DNA of 32,339 nt. It comes from an uncultured Olsenella sp. Lineage in GTDB: Bacteria; Actinomycetota; Coriobacteriia; Coriobacteriales; Atopobiaceae. A program made the position numbers and the translations under genes. Each line of letters starts with the position of its first letter. Position 1 is the stretch's first letter. Shown here in pieces: positions 15,302 through 22,733 of the stretch. The DNA lies in contig ONBR01000019.1 in the NCBI GenBank assembly GCA_900316105.1, positions 1-32,339 of the forward strand, read 5' to 3'. The notes beneath the pieces were generated by a model that was given only the letters and a program-made list of their open reading frames with translations, searched no databases and was not told where the DNA came from.

Positions 15302-16260
15302 GCCATCCGGAGGCTGGCATGCCGGGAAAGAACGCCGCGATTCCAGGCGGTCGCAGTGCTGACGGGCACGGGTCTGGCGGGCATGGTTCCGGCGAGCGCA
15401 GGCCTGGCACGGGCAAGCTCTCCGTCGTGGGCACGCCCATCGGCAACCTGGAGGACGCCTCTCCGCGCGTCCTGCGCGTCTTGGGCGAGGCCGACCTGCT
15501 CCTCTGCGAAGACACCCGCGTCACCGGCAAGCTCCTGGCGCACTTTGGGATTCGCGTTCCCCTGGGGCGCGCGGACGAGAACACCCTGGCCTCGCGCATC
15601 GAGCCCACGTTGGACGCCATCGCATCGGGCCAGCGGGTGGCATTTGTCTCCGATGCGGGCATGCCGGGCGTCTCGGACCCCGGCCAGCGCCTGGTGGATG
15701 CTGCCCTGGACGCGGACCTGCCGGTGGAGGTAATTCCCGGTCCATCCGCGGTGACCTGTGCCCTAGTGGCCTCGGGCCTGCCCATGGACCATTTCTTCTT
15801 TGAGGGCTTCCTTCCGCGAAAGAGGGGCGCACAGTTGTCGCGCCTGCAGGAGTTGGCACTGGTGCCTGGTGCCCTGGTCCTCTACGAGTCGCCGCGTCGT
15901 GTGGCTGCCACGTTGGCAAACGTCGCCGAGGTCTTTCCCGGACGCAGGGTCGCTTTGGTGCGCGAGCTCACCAAGCTTCACGAGGAGACGGTGCGCGACC
16001 TGGCGCCCGAGCTGGCCCGGCGGATTGCCGAGCGAGGGGACCTGCGCGGCGAGTGCGTGGTCGTGATCGCCGGCCCCGATGCCGAAGAGCTGTCCCGCGG
16101 TGCCGCGGCGGCTCGCCAGGAGGAGCTTCCTCTGGAGGAGGCCATCGCCCAGGGCCTGGCAGCAGGGGAGCCAAAGAGCGCCCTGGCAAAGCGGCTTTCG
16201 AAGGCATACGGCCTGCCGCGCGCCCAGGTGTACGACCAGATCGTCGCCACTCGGGGGTAG
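15298..16260 (+). CDS. rsmI: 16S rRNA (cytidine(1402)-2'-O)-methyltransferase
   Basis: A 320-residue SAM-dependent methyltransferase of the tetrapyrrole-methylase fold that 2'-O-methylates C1402 in the decoding centre of 16S rRNA. The hallmark motifs are VVGTPIGNLEDASPR, LLLCEDTRVTGKLL, FVSDAGMPGVSDPG, EVIPGPSAV and the FEGFLPRK loop. About 40 Gly/Ser/His-rich residues precede the conserved core, more than usual, and may be untranslated if a later start is used. However, the ATG overlapping the GH5-like stop codon favours coupling from 15298. It is followed by metG and, two genes on, by rsmA, the other 16S rRNA methyltransferase here. Confidence 0.94.
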   Translation: MSHPEAGMPGKNAAIPGGRSADGHGSGGHGSGERRPGTGKLSVVGTPIGNLEDASPRVLRVLGEADLLLCEDTRVTGKLLAHFGIRVPLGRADENTLASRIEPTLDAIASGQRVAFVSDAGMPGVSDPGQRLVDAALDADLPVEVIPGPSAVTCALVASGLPMDHFFFEGFLPRKRGAQLSRLQELALVPGALVLYESPRRVAATLANVAEVFPGRRVALVRELTKLHEETVRDLAPELARRIAERGDLRGECVVVIAGPDAEELSRGAAAARQEELPLEEAIAQGLAAGEPKSALAKRLSKAYGLPRAQVYDQIVATRG

Positions 16261-16263
16261 CCT

Positions 16264-16378
16264 CCAAGTAGCAAAATGCCATGCAGGGGGCTACCCCGAG
16301 GTAACCCCGCGTAAATCACCGCGAGTTTTTGAACACCCCCAAGTAGCAAAATGCCATGCAGGGGGTTACCCCCAAGTG
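16264..16378 (+). repeat. Two intergenic repeat copies with a probable terminator between them
   Basis: The word CCAAGTAGCAAAATGCCATG occurs at 16264 and again at about 16342, each followed by CAGGGGG(C/T)TACCCC. The second copy ends in CCCCAAGTGGCG, linking it to the GCCACTTGGGGG family at 20178 and 25906. Between them, CGCGTaaatcACCGCG followed by aGTTTTTG (about 16309-16333) looks like a terminator for rsmI. Confidence 0.7.
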
Positions 16379-16485
16379 GCGCTGCGGCTGTGGCTGCGCT
16401 AGAATGAATCTCTGTGTACAGAAATCCAGTGAGGCGTCGTCGTGGCGCCTCTGGCCATCCATTCCGTCATCAGGAGCACAAAAAC

Positions 16486-18096
16486 ATGGCAGACCGCAGC
16501 AAACCTTCCTTCTTTATCACCACCCCCATCTACTACGTCAACGCCAAGCCCCACCTGGGCACCGCCTACACCACGGTCCTCTGCGACGTGCAGGCGCGTT
16601 ACCGCAGGCTCAAGGGCTACAACGTCAAGTTCCTGACTGGCATGGACGAGCATGGCGAGAAGGTCGAGGAGGCCGCCCGCCAGCACGGCATGGAGCCCCA
16701 GGAGTGGTGCGACAGCCAGGCCCCCTTCTTCAAGCGCCTCTGGGAGGAGCTGGAGATTTCCAACGACGACTTCATCCGCACCACCGAGCCCCGCCAGGTC
16801 AGGTCCGTCCAGTACCTCTGGGACCGCATGCAGGAGTCCGGCTACCTCTACAAGGGTTCCTACGACGGCTGGTACTGCGTCCCCGAGGAGACCTACTTCA
16901 CCGAGACCCAGGTGACCAAGGCCGACGAGGAGCGCCACACCGAGGGCCAGCACCTCTGCCCCGACTGCGGCCGTCCCCTGGAGCGCGTCCAGGAGGAGTC
17001 CTACTTCTTCAAGCTCTCCGCCTTCCAGGACCGGCTCCTCAAGCTCTATCACGAGCATCCCGACTTCGTCCAGCCTGACTTCCGCATGAACGAGGTCCGC
17101 TCCTTCGTCGAGGGTGGCCTGCAGGACCTCTCCGTGTCCCGCACCTCCTTCGACTGGGGCATCAAGGTCCCCTTCGACGACAAGCACGTGACCTACGTCT
17201 GGTTTGACGCCCTCCAGAACTACCTGACAGCGGTGGGCTACGGGGTGGACACCCCTGAGGCCCAGGCTGAGCTTGCCTTCCGCTGGCCCGCCCAGTACCA
17301 CGTGGTGGGCAAGGACATCATCCGCTTCCACTGCGTCATCTGGCCCGCCATGCTCATGGCCATCGGCGAGGCCCTGCCCGAGCACGTCTTTGCCCATGGC
17401 TTCCTGATGGTTCGCAACGAGGAGACCGGCAAGGGCGAAAAGATGTCCAAGTCCCGCGGCAACGCCATCGCCCCCCAGGACGTCGTCGAGCTCCTGGGTG
17501 TCGAGGGCTACCGCTACTACTTCATGACCGACGTCACGCCCGGCGAGGACGGCGCCATCTCCTTCAGCCGCATGGAGCAGGTCTACAACGCCGACCTTGC
17601 CAACAGCTGGGGCAACCTGGTCTCTCGTGCGCTCAACATGTCGGCCAAGTACTTTGACGGAAAGACCCCCGAGGACGATCCCGAGTGGGTCAGCCGTCAG
17701 AACCCCCTGAGCCAGATCGCCCAGGGCATCGCCCAGCGCTACTCCGAGCACATGGACAAGATCGAGTACGTCCAGGCCAAGGACGTGGTGATGGAGCTCG
17801 TTCACGCCGCCAACCACTACGTGGAGGACTCCGCCCCCTGGACCGTGGCAAAGGACCCCGCCCGTGCCGGCGAGCTTGCCGATATCATCCGCAACCTCCT
17901 GGAGGCCATCCGCATCTCCGCCCACCTGCTCACGCCCTTCATGCCCCAGACCTCTGCCGAGGTCCTGCGTCGCATGGGCGCCGAGGCCGAGGTGGACTGC
18001 GAGGACCTGGACGCAGCCTGCGTCTGGGGCCAGCTGGCCGGTGGCGTGGAGGTCACCAAGGGCGACGCCCTCTTCCCTCGTCTGGCAAAGAAGTAA
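16486..18096 (+). CDS. metG: Methionyl-tRNA synthetase
   Basis: A 536-residue class I aminoacyl-tRNA synthetase that charges tRNA-Met, essential for initiation and elongation. The ATP-site HIGH motif appears as HLGT (23-26) and the KMSKS loop is intact at 319-323. The connective peptide has only one clear zinc knuckle (CPDCGRP). The partner pair is reduced to a single Cys in WYCVPEET, so zinc binding may be partial or absent. The C-terminal OB-fold tRNA-binding extension found in many MetG proteins is missing. The ATG at 16486 is placed by AGGAG 10 bp upstream. I see no T-box leader in the short upstream gap. Confidence 0.96.
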   Translation: MADRSKPSFFITTPIYYVNAKPHLGTAYTTVLCDVQARYRRLKGYNVKFLTGMDEHGEKVEEAARQHGMEPQEWCDSQAPFFKRLWEELEISNDDFIRTTEPRQVRSVQYLWDRMQESGYLYKGSYDGWYCVPEETYFTETQVTKADEERHTEGQHLCPDCGRPLERVQEESYFFKLSAFQDRLLKLYHEHPDFVQPDFRMNEVRSFVEGGLQDLSVSRTSFDWGIKVPFDDKHVTYVWFDALQNYLTAVGYGVDTPEAQAELAFRWPAQYHVVGKDIIRFHCVIWPAMLMAIGEALPEHVFAHGFLMVRNEETGKGEKMSKSRGNAIAPQDVVELLGVEGYRYYFMTDVTPGEDGAISFSRMEQVYNADLANSWGNLVSRALNMSAKYFDGKTPEDDPEWVSRQNPLSQIAQGIAQRYSEHMDKIEYVQAKDVVMELVHAANHYVEDSAPWTVAKDPARAGELADIIRNLLEAIRISAHLLTPFMPQTSAEVLRRMGAEAEVDCEDLDAACVWGQLAGGVEVTKGDALFPRLAKK

Positions 18097-18199
18097 GAGG
18101 CCCGTCTGGCGGCTGTGCCGCTGACGGCTTGTATGCGTCGCTCGTGGGTGGATGTCTGCGAGCGGCGCGCATATCTATTGGTGCGACCATTGGAGCACA

Positions 18200-19126
18200 G
18201 TGTCTGATCAACCCCACTCACGATTGGCCAACGCGCGCGAGACCAAGGCGGTTCTCGAGCGCTTTGGCCTTTTCACCAAGCATCGCCTAGGCCAGAACTT
18301 CCTGGTGAGCGATGAGGTCATCGGCCATATCTGCGAGCTCGCAGAGCTTGGCCCTGAGGATGTCGTCCTGGAGGTGGGACCGGGCATCGGCACCCTGACC
18401 GTGGCCCTCTTGCCCCGTACCCAGGCGGTCGTCTCCATCGAGGCGGACCGGACCCTGCCGCCCGTCCTGGTCGAAACCTGCGCCCAGGATTCCGACAAGT
18501 TCACCCTCCTGATGGGCGATGCGCTCAAGGTCATCCCCGATGGGGTGGGGGAGCTGGCGGCTCCGCTGAACGCTCCGACAAAGTTCGTCTCCAATCTGCC
18601 CTATCAGGTGGCAGCGACCCTGATCCTGAAGGTCCTCCAGGAGCTGCCCAGCGTGGAGCGGCTCGTCGTGATGGTCCAGGCCGAGGTGGCAGACCGCATC
18701 TGTGCCCAGTGCGGAAACAAGACCTACGGTGCCTACACGGCAAAGCTCGCCCTCTATGGCGCGGTGACCGGCCGCTTCGAGGTTGGCCCCGGAAACTTCA
18801 TGCCGCCCCCGCACGTGGATTCCGCCGTCGTCCGCATCGACCACAGGCCTGCGGTGGATCCCGATGATGGGGAGACTTTGTCTGACAGTCAGCTGGCCTG
18901 GACCTGCCAGGTGGTGGACGCGGCCTTTGCCCAGCGTAGAAAGACTATCCGCAACTCCATGTCCGCTTCGGGCTTCGACAAGGGCGTTCTGGACGTGGCC
19001 TTTGCTGCGGCCGGCATCGCCGCTACGGCGCGCGCCGAGAAGCTCTCGCCTGAGGACTTCGTGCGTCTGGCAAAGGCCCTGGATGCGGCAACGACTCCCA
19101 TGGATATGGATGGGGAGGGTCGATAG
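18200..19126 (+). CDS. rsmA: 16S rRNA (adenine(1518)-N6/adenine(1519)-N6)-dimethyltransferase
   Basis: A 308-residue KsgA/RsmA enzyme that dimethylates the two adenines in the 3' terminal hairpin of 16S rRNA during small-subunit maturation. The motifs are KHRLGQNFL, VLEVGPGIGTLT (SAM loop), the catalytic NLPYQVAATLI and MPPPHVDSAVV. I prefer the GTG at 18200, giving MSDQPHSRLANARETKAVLE, a typical N-terminus with GGAG just upstream. An in-frame ATG at 18152 would add 16 unlike residues. The stop lies just before the tatD start, so the two are one transcription unit. Confidence 0.93.
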   Translation: MSDQPHSRLANARETKAVLERFGLFTKHRLGQNFLVSDEVIGHICELAELGPEDVVLEVGPGIGTLTVALLPRTQAVVSIEADRTLPPVLVETCAQDSDKFTLLMGDALKVIPDGVGELAAPLNAPTKFVSNLPYQVAATLILKVLQELPSVERLVVMVQAEVADRICAQCGNKTYGAYTAKLALYGAVTGRFEVGPGNFMPPPHVDSAVVRIDHRPAVDPDDGETLSDSQLAWTCQVVDAAFAQRRKTIRNSMSASGFDKGVLDVAFAAAGIAATARAEKLSPEDFVRLAKALDAATTPMDMDGEGR

Positions 19127-19127
19127 C

Positions 19128-20270
19128 GTGGCCGGCGTGGCAGCGGGCCAGGGCGAGCCGGACCTGGATGCGCTGGGCATCTTGCGCGAGGGCGAGCTTT
19201 TTCGGACAAAGAAGGGCAAGGCCGTGTCCCTGCCGCGCGCCCTGGCGCCCGTCGCAGACACGCATGGACACCTGACTGACTTCGACGGGATTGATCCTGC
19301 CGTGGCACTCTGCCGTGCGGCCCTGGCGGGAGTGCACTTCCTGGTGGTGCCCGTCGATATCGTGGATGACTTTGGGCCGGACAAGCCCTGGAAGGATGCG
19401 GCGGGTCTCTTGACCTGGCTGGACGCTCAGGTGGATAGGGCACGAGGGCTCCTGACCGCTTGCTCGGAGATGGGTGTGGTGCCGCCTGCCCTGCCCGAGA
19501 GCTTTGCCGCGGCTGGGGTGCCCGACCTCCTGGATAACGTACGCCTGATAGCGGGGGCCCACCCATACGGGTCCACGCAGATAGACGACGAGGCCCTGGG
19601 TCGCCTGGACGTGCTTCTGGCCAGCCCCCGCGCCGTGGGCGTGGGCGAGATCGGCCTGGATGTGGGGCCCTACAACGAGCTTCCCCTGGAGGTGCAGGAG
19701 CGGGCATTCCGCCAGCAGCTGAGGATTGCCCTGGAGCGGGACCTGCCCGTGGAGCTGCACATCCGCGACGGCGCGAAAGACACCGATGCTCACGACCTGG
19801 CGGCACGAGTCCTGGCCGAGGAGGGCCTGCCCCGGAGGGGTTGCGATTTGCACTGCTTTACCCAAGGGCCAGAAGTCATGGCCCCCTTCGTGGAGCTGGG
19901 TTGCCACGTGGCCTTTGGCGGGGCGTCCACCTTCAAGAGGTCCGACGACGTGCGTGACGCCGTGGCGGCCTGTCCCCAGGAGCTCCTGCTGAGCGAGACT
20001 GACTGCCCCTACATGGCGCCCGTGCCCTTGCGCGGGCAGGAGTGCGAACCTGCCATGGTGACCCTGACGGCGGCGCTCCTGGCTGACGTGCGGAAAGAGA
20101 CCCTGGGCGTCTCTCGCGAGGAGACCTACCGCGCCCTGTGGAACAACGCTTGCGCACTCTTTGCCGCCTGGGGACGCCACTTGGGGGTGGGGACGCCACT
20201 TGGGGCCCCTTTAGTGGCGAGTGCCACGCAAGGGGCTACCCCCCCAAGCGGCAGAATCGTGCTATCGTAA
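19128..20270 (+). CDS. tatD: TatD-family metal-dependent hydrolase/nuclease
   Basis: A 380-residue TIM-barrel hydrolase of the TatD family, which includes 3'-5' DNA/RNA exonucleases. Metal motifs are DTHGHLTDF (a variant of DSHCHLD), GAHPYG, GVGEIGLD, ELHIRDG, LHCFTQG and SETDCPYMAP. The protein is about 120 residues longer than typical members, with an N-terminal lead of about 40 residues, an insert before the second strand and a tail. The last about 33 residues are encoded entirely by an intergenic repeat (20172-20257) and look non-native. The GTG at 19128 follows GGGGAGGG by 8 bp, at the end of rsmA. The next gene is comF. Confidence 0.88.
   Translation: MAGVAAGQGEPDLDALGILREGELFRTKKGKAVSLPRALAPVADTHGHLTDFDGIDPAVALCRAALAGVHFLVVPVDIVDDFGPDKPWKDAAGLLTWLDAQVDRARGLLTACSEMGVVPPALPESFAAAGVPDLLDNVRLIAGAHPYGSTQIDDEALGRLDVLLASPRAVGVGEIGLDVGPYNELPLEVQERAFRQQLRIALERDLPVELHIRDGAKDTDAHDLAARVLAEEGLPRRGCDLHCFTQGPEVMAPFVELGCHVAFGGASTFKRSDDVRDAVAACPQELLLSETDCPYMAPVPLRGQECEPAMVTLTAALLADVRKETLGVSREETYRALWNNACALFAAWGRHLGVGTPLGAPLVASATQGATPPSGRIVLS
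20172..20257 (+). repeat. GCCACTTGGGGG-family repeats inside the tatD 3' end
   Basis: CGCCACTTGGGGG occurs at 20176 and again as CGCCACTTGGGGCCCC at 20199. They are followed by AGTGGCGAGTGCCACG and by GGGGCTACCCCCCC-AAGCGGC. These are the same words as in the intergenic repeats at 16264-16378, 23777-23800 and 25906-25967, but here they are translated as the C-terminus of TatD. Confidence 0.75.
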
Positions 20271-20334
20271 CCAGCACAAGTCGACGTCCCTTCTCGCCAC
20301 GCATGTGGCAAGGAGGGATGTCTGTCTATGTTGG
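20271..20334 (+). promoter_or_regulatory. Leader hairpin sequestering the comF ribosome site and start codon
   Basis: CGTCCCTTCTCGCCAC (20285-20300) can pair through a GCAT loop with GTGGCAAGGAGGGATG (20305-20320), using two G-U pairs and one mismatch. The right arm contains AAGGAGGG, the comF ribosome site. Outside it, CCAGCA (20271-20276) can pair with TGTTGG (20329-20334), which covers most of the ATG at 20328. The whole tatD-comF gap is therefore one hairpin. This suggests translational control, with upstream ribosomes or another factor opening it. Confidence 0.55.
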
Positions 20335-21065
20335 CTGAGTTTTCGCCTGTCGTGCGTGCCGCTAGCGAGGTGGCGGCGGAGGTCTTGTGGCCCACGCGCT
20401 GCATTGGCTGCAATTCCCTGGGGGAGCTGATTTGCCCCGATTGCAGGGCAAACCTTCCTTGGATCGAGCAGCGCTGGGCCTGCCCGGACTGTGGGTCGCC
20501 CTTCGGCTACCTGGCCTGCGCCCAGTGCCAGCACGATTGGGAGATGCGCGCGACCGTCTGCGCCTTCGGCTTTTCGGGAATCGGCGCGCGCATCGCGACC
20601 ATCTACAAAGACCATCATGAACGTCGTCTGGCTGGGGTCATCGCTGCGGCCATGGCATGCTCCTTGGACGAGGCCGCGTCCTGGCCGGCCCGTGACGGGC
20701 GGCCTCGCTACGATGCCGATGCGACGGACGCTATCTGTTTCGTGCCTGCGACGTCCGCGGCATACGCGCGTCGTGGATTTGACCACATGGGGCTGGTCGC
20801 GGGAGAGCTCTCGCACTTTCTGGGGCTGCCGCTCTTGGACTGTCTGGTTCGAGACGATGCTCTTGACCAGCGTGAACTTGGCAAAGAGGACCGTGCTCAG
20901 AACTTGGCGGGATCAATGGAGGTCGTCGAGGACGTCCGTGGGCTCAGGCTGCTTTTGGCGGATGACGTCGTCACCACTGGCGCGACTCTGCGAGCTGCGA
21001 CCCAGACCCTGCTGGAGGCGGGTGCCGCGGAGGTGACTTGCTGCTCATTTGTCCGCGTCTGGTGA
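20328..21065 (+). CDS. comF: ComF-family phosphoribosyltransferase-like protein
   Basis: A 245-residue protein with an N-terminal zinc-finger region of four cysteine pairs (CIGC, CPDC, CPDC, CAQC) and a C-terminal type I phosphoribosyltransferase domain carrying the PRPP motif LLLADDVVTTGATL. ComF proteins take part in DNA uptake in competent bacteria. Outside that, the enzymatic substrate is unknown. FVPATSAAYARRGFDHMGLVA is the conserved family block before the PRPP loop. AAGGAGGG is about 10 bp upstream but buried in a hairpin. In many Firmicutes comF is followed by hpf/raiA. Here hpf lies 3.2 kb downstream after a repeat array, an RNA and a lipoprotein gene. Confidence 0.93.
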   Translation: MLAEFSPVVRAASEVAAEVLWPTRCIGCNSLGELICPDCRANLPWIEQRWACPDCGSPFGYLACAQCQHDWEMRATVCAFGFSGIGARIATIYKDHHERRLAGVIAAAMACSLDEAASWPARDGRPRYDADATDAICFVPATSAAYARRGFDHMGLVAGELSHFLGLPLLDCLVRDDALDQRELGKEDRAQNLAGSMEVVEDVRGLRLLLADDVVTTGATLRAATQTLLEAGAAEVTCCSFVRVW

Positions 21066-21251
21066 GGGGCTGGTGTGGGAGGCCACTGGGACCGGCGGGG
21101 TCGCAGGAGGCAGGCTGGCGGCAGGAGGGGCCGTGGTGAGCCGTGGGGGAGGCCATTTCGGACAGAGGTGGTGCCGTTCTTGTCCGGAGTAACCTCCTCG
21201 ACGCGAGATAGCTGGCTCAGAGGCTAGTCCCGCGGCAGGGGCGCGGGCAGG

Positions 21252-22150
21252 TCCGGGGGCGATTCCCACGCGGGGCGGGCGGCTCCAGGGGCGATTCCTA
21301 CGGAGATGGGCGGCTCCGGGGGTCAATCCCACAGGGGCGGGCGGCTCCAGAGTCAAATCCCACGGTCTCCGGGGGCGATTCCCACAGGGGCGGGCGAATC
21401 CCACGGCCTCCAGAGACAGATTCCACGGTCTCCAGGGGCGATTCCCACGGTCGGAAGACTCCAGAGGCGAATCCCACAATGGTGGCTTAAGGAATCGCAG
21501 GTCAGGAGGGGTGCCAGATTTCTGCCACCGTGGGATTTGCCTCCTCTGTGAGCTGGGCACCCAAAAGAGACGATTCCCACGTGCCTAAGAGGCAAATCCC
21601 ACGGTCTCCAGGGGCGATTCCCACGGCTAGCTGGTTCTAGAGGTCAATCCCACGCGGGTTGGGCAGCTCAAGAGGCGATTCCCACGGCCTCCGGGGGCGA
21701 ATCCCACGGAGGACAGCTCCGGGGACGATTCCCACGCACCCAAGAGGCGAATCCCACGGTCTCCGGAGGCGATTCCCACGGTCGGACGGCTCCAGAGGCG
21801 AATCCCACAGGGGCGGTTCGAGGAACCGCAGGTCAGGAGTGGTGACAGATTTCTGCCACCGTGGGATTTGCCTCCGCCGTGGGCTGGGACCACAAAAGGG
21901 GCAAATCCCACGGTCTCCAGAGGCGATTCCCACGGTCTCCGGGGGCGATTCCCACGGAGATCCGCTCCAGGGGCCAATCCCACACGCAAAAGAGGCGAAT
22001 CCCACGCGCCCAAGAGGAAAATCCCACGGCCTCTGGGGGCGATTCCCACGGCTAGCTGGTTCTAGAGGTCAATCCCACGCGGGTCGGACAGCTCCAGAGG
22101 CGAATCCCACGCACTCCGGGGGCAATTCCCACGCGCTCCGGGGTCAAATC
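21252..22150. repeat. Array of about 30 imperfect 20-bp GAWTCCCACG units
   Basis: The consensus unit is CTCCRGGGGCGAWTCCCACG. I count about 30 direct copies and two inverted copies (CGTGGGATTTGCCTCC at about 21529 and 21860). Unit starts are spaced irregularly, mostly 20-30 bp, so the array is not a CRISPR and not codon-phased. GAA and GAT versions tend to alternate. A longer module is duplicated: 21483-21545 and 21811-21885 share GGTGnCAGATTTCTG-CCACC (a small hairpin) plus the inverted unit, and CACGGCTAGCTGGTTCTAG recurs at 21622 and 22046. This implies growth by duplication of about 330-420 bp blocks. Repetitive frames across it do not look like real genes. The 175 bp before it (21066-21240) holds only a weak CGGACA/TGTCCG hairpin. 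Confidence 0.85.
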
Positions 22151-22152
22151 CT

Positions 22153-22221
22153 CCGCCCCGCCCCACGCCTGCCGCCCCGCCCCACGCCTGCCGCCCCGCC
22201 CCACGCCCGCCGCCCCGCCCT
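22153..22221. repeat. 19-bp tandem repeat
   Basis: The unit CCGCCCCGCCCCACGCCTG is present in three near-perfect copies from 22153 and then decays in a fourth. It joins the right end of the 20-bp array to the promoter of the structured RNA. It contains no A/T-rich stretch and no recognisable signal. Confidence 0.85.
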
Positions 22222-22308
22222 GTTCGCCCGTGCCGGCCGCCCTGCCCCCGCCCCTGCCGCTCGCTCGCGGGCCGTCGTTCGCCTTGCTAGCGCCGTGACC
22301 TGCGGGTT

Positions 22309-22317
22309 TGGTATACT
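22309..22317 (+). promoter_or_regulatory. Extended -10 promoter of the structured RNA
   Basis: TGGTATACT contains the -10 hexamer TATACT (22312-22317) preceded by TGn, an extended -10 element, which can work without a strong -35. The best upstream hexamer (TTGCTA at 22284) is too far away. It would start transcription near 22323, exactly where the closing helix of the RNA begins. Confidence 0.6.
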
Positions 22318-22321
22318 GGAC

Positions 22322-22588
22322 AAGTTTTACCCAGGTCTGTGGTTGCGGGTGGGCGCCTGACGCCCGCCCTAGTCCATGGCAGACGAGGTCGAAAGGATCC
22401 ACGTAAGTCGTCCGTGAGCGGGCGGCGAGCATGGCTCGTCCTAGGATTAAGTCGCACCGCCCGTCTTACAACTTTTGGGACATGGGGTCCCTCGGGCGAG
22501 AGGACCTACGGTGGGGGGCCGTAGCCCCGAAGCCAGAGTCCCGGTGCGCGAGTGTGGGGTCAAATACCAGGTCAGCTGGGTAAAACGC
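22322..22588 (+). ncRNA. Structured noncoding RNA with paired ends, possibly raiA-type
   Basis: GTTTTACCCAG (22324-22334) is perfectly complementary to CTGGGTAAAAC (22576-22586), closing a domain of about 263 nt. Inside are: an arm with GTCTG/CAGAC (22335-22339/22380-22384) and a 9-bp helix GGGTGGGCG/CGCCCGCCC around a 5-base loop; an arm GCGGGCGG/CCGCCCGT (22418-22425/22457-22464) containing the CGAGC-atg-GCTCG hairpin; GGGAC/GTCCC (22477-22491); and CTACGG/CCGTAG (22506-22524). An extended -10 promoter lies directly upstream. I find none of the conserved blocks of RNase P RNA, tmRNA or SRP RNA. Position between comF and hpf (raiA) suggests the raiA noncoding RNA known from Firmicutes and Actinobacteria. 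That identity is inference, as is the 3' end. It may instead be a long leader of the next gene. Confidence 0.65.
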
Positions 22589-22733
22589 GATCGGCAAGGG
22601 ACCAAGGCGCGGCCAGCCTCTTTGGGGCCAGCCGCCGCGGACATCAGATTGAACCGCAGCGCGGTTGCCGCCAGGGCGCGGTTCCCAGCTGCCGCGTCGC
22701 ACATACCGCACACACCGCACCAGGGGAGAGAAC

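Noticed and set aside
16379..16485. T-box or other leader control of metG
   Set aside because: The gap is short and lacks the T-box AGGGTGGNACCGCG sequence and an antiterminator. Only a TAGAAT word (16400-16405) without a -35 partner is seen.
21252..22150. CRISPR array
   Set aside because: Spacers would be only about 0-10 bp and irregular, repeats are degenerate throughout, some are inverted, and no cas gene is present.
21252..22150. Chromosomal replication origin with DnaA boxes
   Set aside because: The units lack TTATCCACA-like spacing of bases, there is no AT-rich unwinding region, and no dnaA, dnaN or parAB gene is nearby.
21659..22360. Long open frames with peptide repeats across the 20-bp array on both strands
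   Set aside because: Unit lengths are not multiples of three, the frames exist on both strands at once, there are no ribosome sites and composition follows the DNA repeat. They are by-products of the array.
22450..22465. ACCGCCCGTC resembling the 3' end of 16S rRNA
   Set aside because: Only about ten bases match and the surrounding conserved 16S sequence is absent. The word is one arm of a local helix in the structured RNA.
22322..22733. RNase P RNA, tmRNA, SRP RNA or a known riboswitch
   Set aside because: I looked for GAGGAAAGTCC, the tmRNA ends, GGAAGGAAGCAG and the usual amino-acid riboswitch cores. None is present.
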